A stretch of 64,000 bases of DNA, taken from positions 17,099,001 through 17,163,000 of the forward strand of contig NC_071347.1 in assembly GCF_027744825.2 (NCBI RefSeq), read 5' to 3'. Origin of the DNA: Synchiropus splendidus. Its lineage: Eukaryota; Chordata; Actinopteri; Syngnathiformes; Callionymidae. The notes under the pieces were generated by a model. That model searched no databases. It was not told where the DNA came from and was given only the letters and a program-made list of their open reading frames with translations. Shown here piece by piece: positions 63,714 to 64,000 of the stretch. The translations under genes and the position numbers were made by a program. Every line of letters starts with the position of its first letter. Within the stretch, counting starts at the first letter, position 1.

Positions 63714-64000
63714 GTGAGAGTCGCCGAAACCTTGTGGCACCATAAAGAAGTCGGTTTGTGGAGCAATATTGGAAGAAACTTTAGCTGAAGCGCTCCTATT
63801 TAAAAAAATCTGGTTGTAAACTGACGTGTGTGTCATAAAGCTTGCTCTGGACTGAAGTTTCACTTTTCCAAACGTTGCACTTAAATGAAGGATAAATCTA
63901 AATAAAGACAAAGGAAAAACATTCCATTTATGTGGAGAAAAGACATTCCCGCAACTTGGAAGTATTTAATCTCTAAATCTAAATACAAATTCTGCATGGC
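63714..64000 (+). other. plekhg7 intron 7 (start)
   Basis: Follows the donor CTG|GTGAGA. No further exon is visible before the window ends. Confidence 0.7.

Overview
This is vertebrate, almost certainly teleost (percomorph-like), nuclear DNA. The coding signal is a many-exon vertebrate receptor gene with consensus splice sites. Introns are short by mammalian standards (one is 74 bp), dinucleotide microsatellites are long, and there are LINE and hAT remnants plus a GT-tailed interspersed repeat of a kind common in fish. The species cannot be named from the sequence.

The minus strand from 655 to 53014 holds what I read as a complete itpr2 gene (inositol 1,4,5-trisphosphate receptor type 2, an ER Ca2+ release channel). 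I placed 56 coding exons by hand. All exon phases join, giving 7980 nt, or 2659 codons plus stop. The start codon is at 53014 and the stop at 655-657. Type 2 was chosen over types 1 and 3 from subtype-diagnostic stretches around the pore, the C-tail and the start of the regulatory domain. The 3' UTR runs to about position 55-65, with a polyadenylation hexamer at 76-81 and a GU/U-rich stretch beyond it.

From 56786 the plus strand carries the 5' part of a second, divergently transcribed gene, best matched to plekhg7 (a Dbl-family RhoGEF with a DH-PH module). Seven coding exons (378 codons) lie in the window and the gene runs off the right edge inside the DH domain. The 53.0-56.8 kb interval between the two start codons holds CpG-rich 5' flanks, a LINE 3' remnant and AT-rich sequence.

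Intronic and intergenic sequence contains three long microsatellites ((GA)n 1401-1576, (CA)n 10606-10799, (TA)n 32650-32725), two hAT-type elements with recognisable termini, a LINE ORF2 tail, SINE/LINE 3' ends, and several copies of the GT-tailed repeat. Two of those GT tails end exactly 10 nt inside the intron from an itpr2 5' splice site, so both CA tracts start at intron position +11. Two itpr2 introns appear to be GC-AG introns. No RNA genes, CRISPR arrays or prokaryotic features were seen, and no wholly new system was found. The most unusual signals are the splice-site and repeat arrangements inside itpr2.
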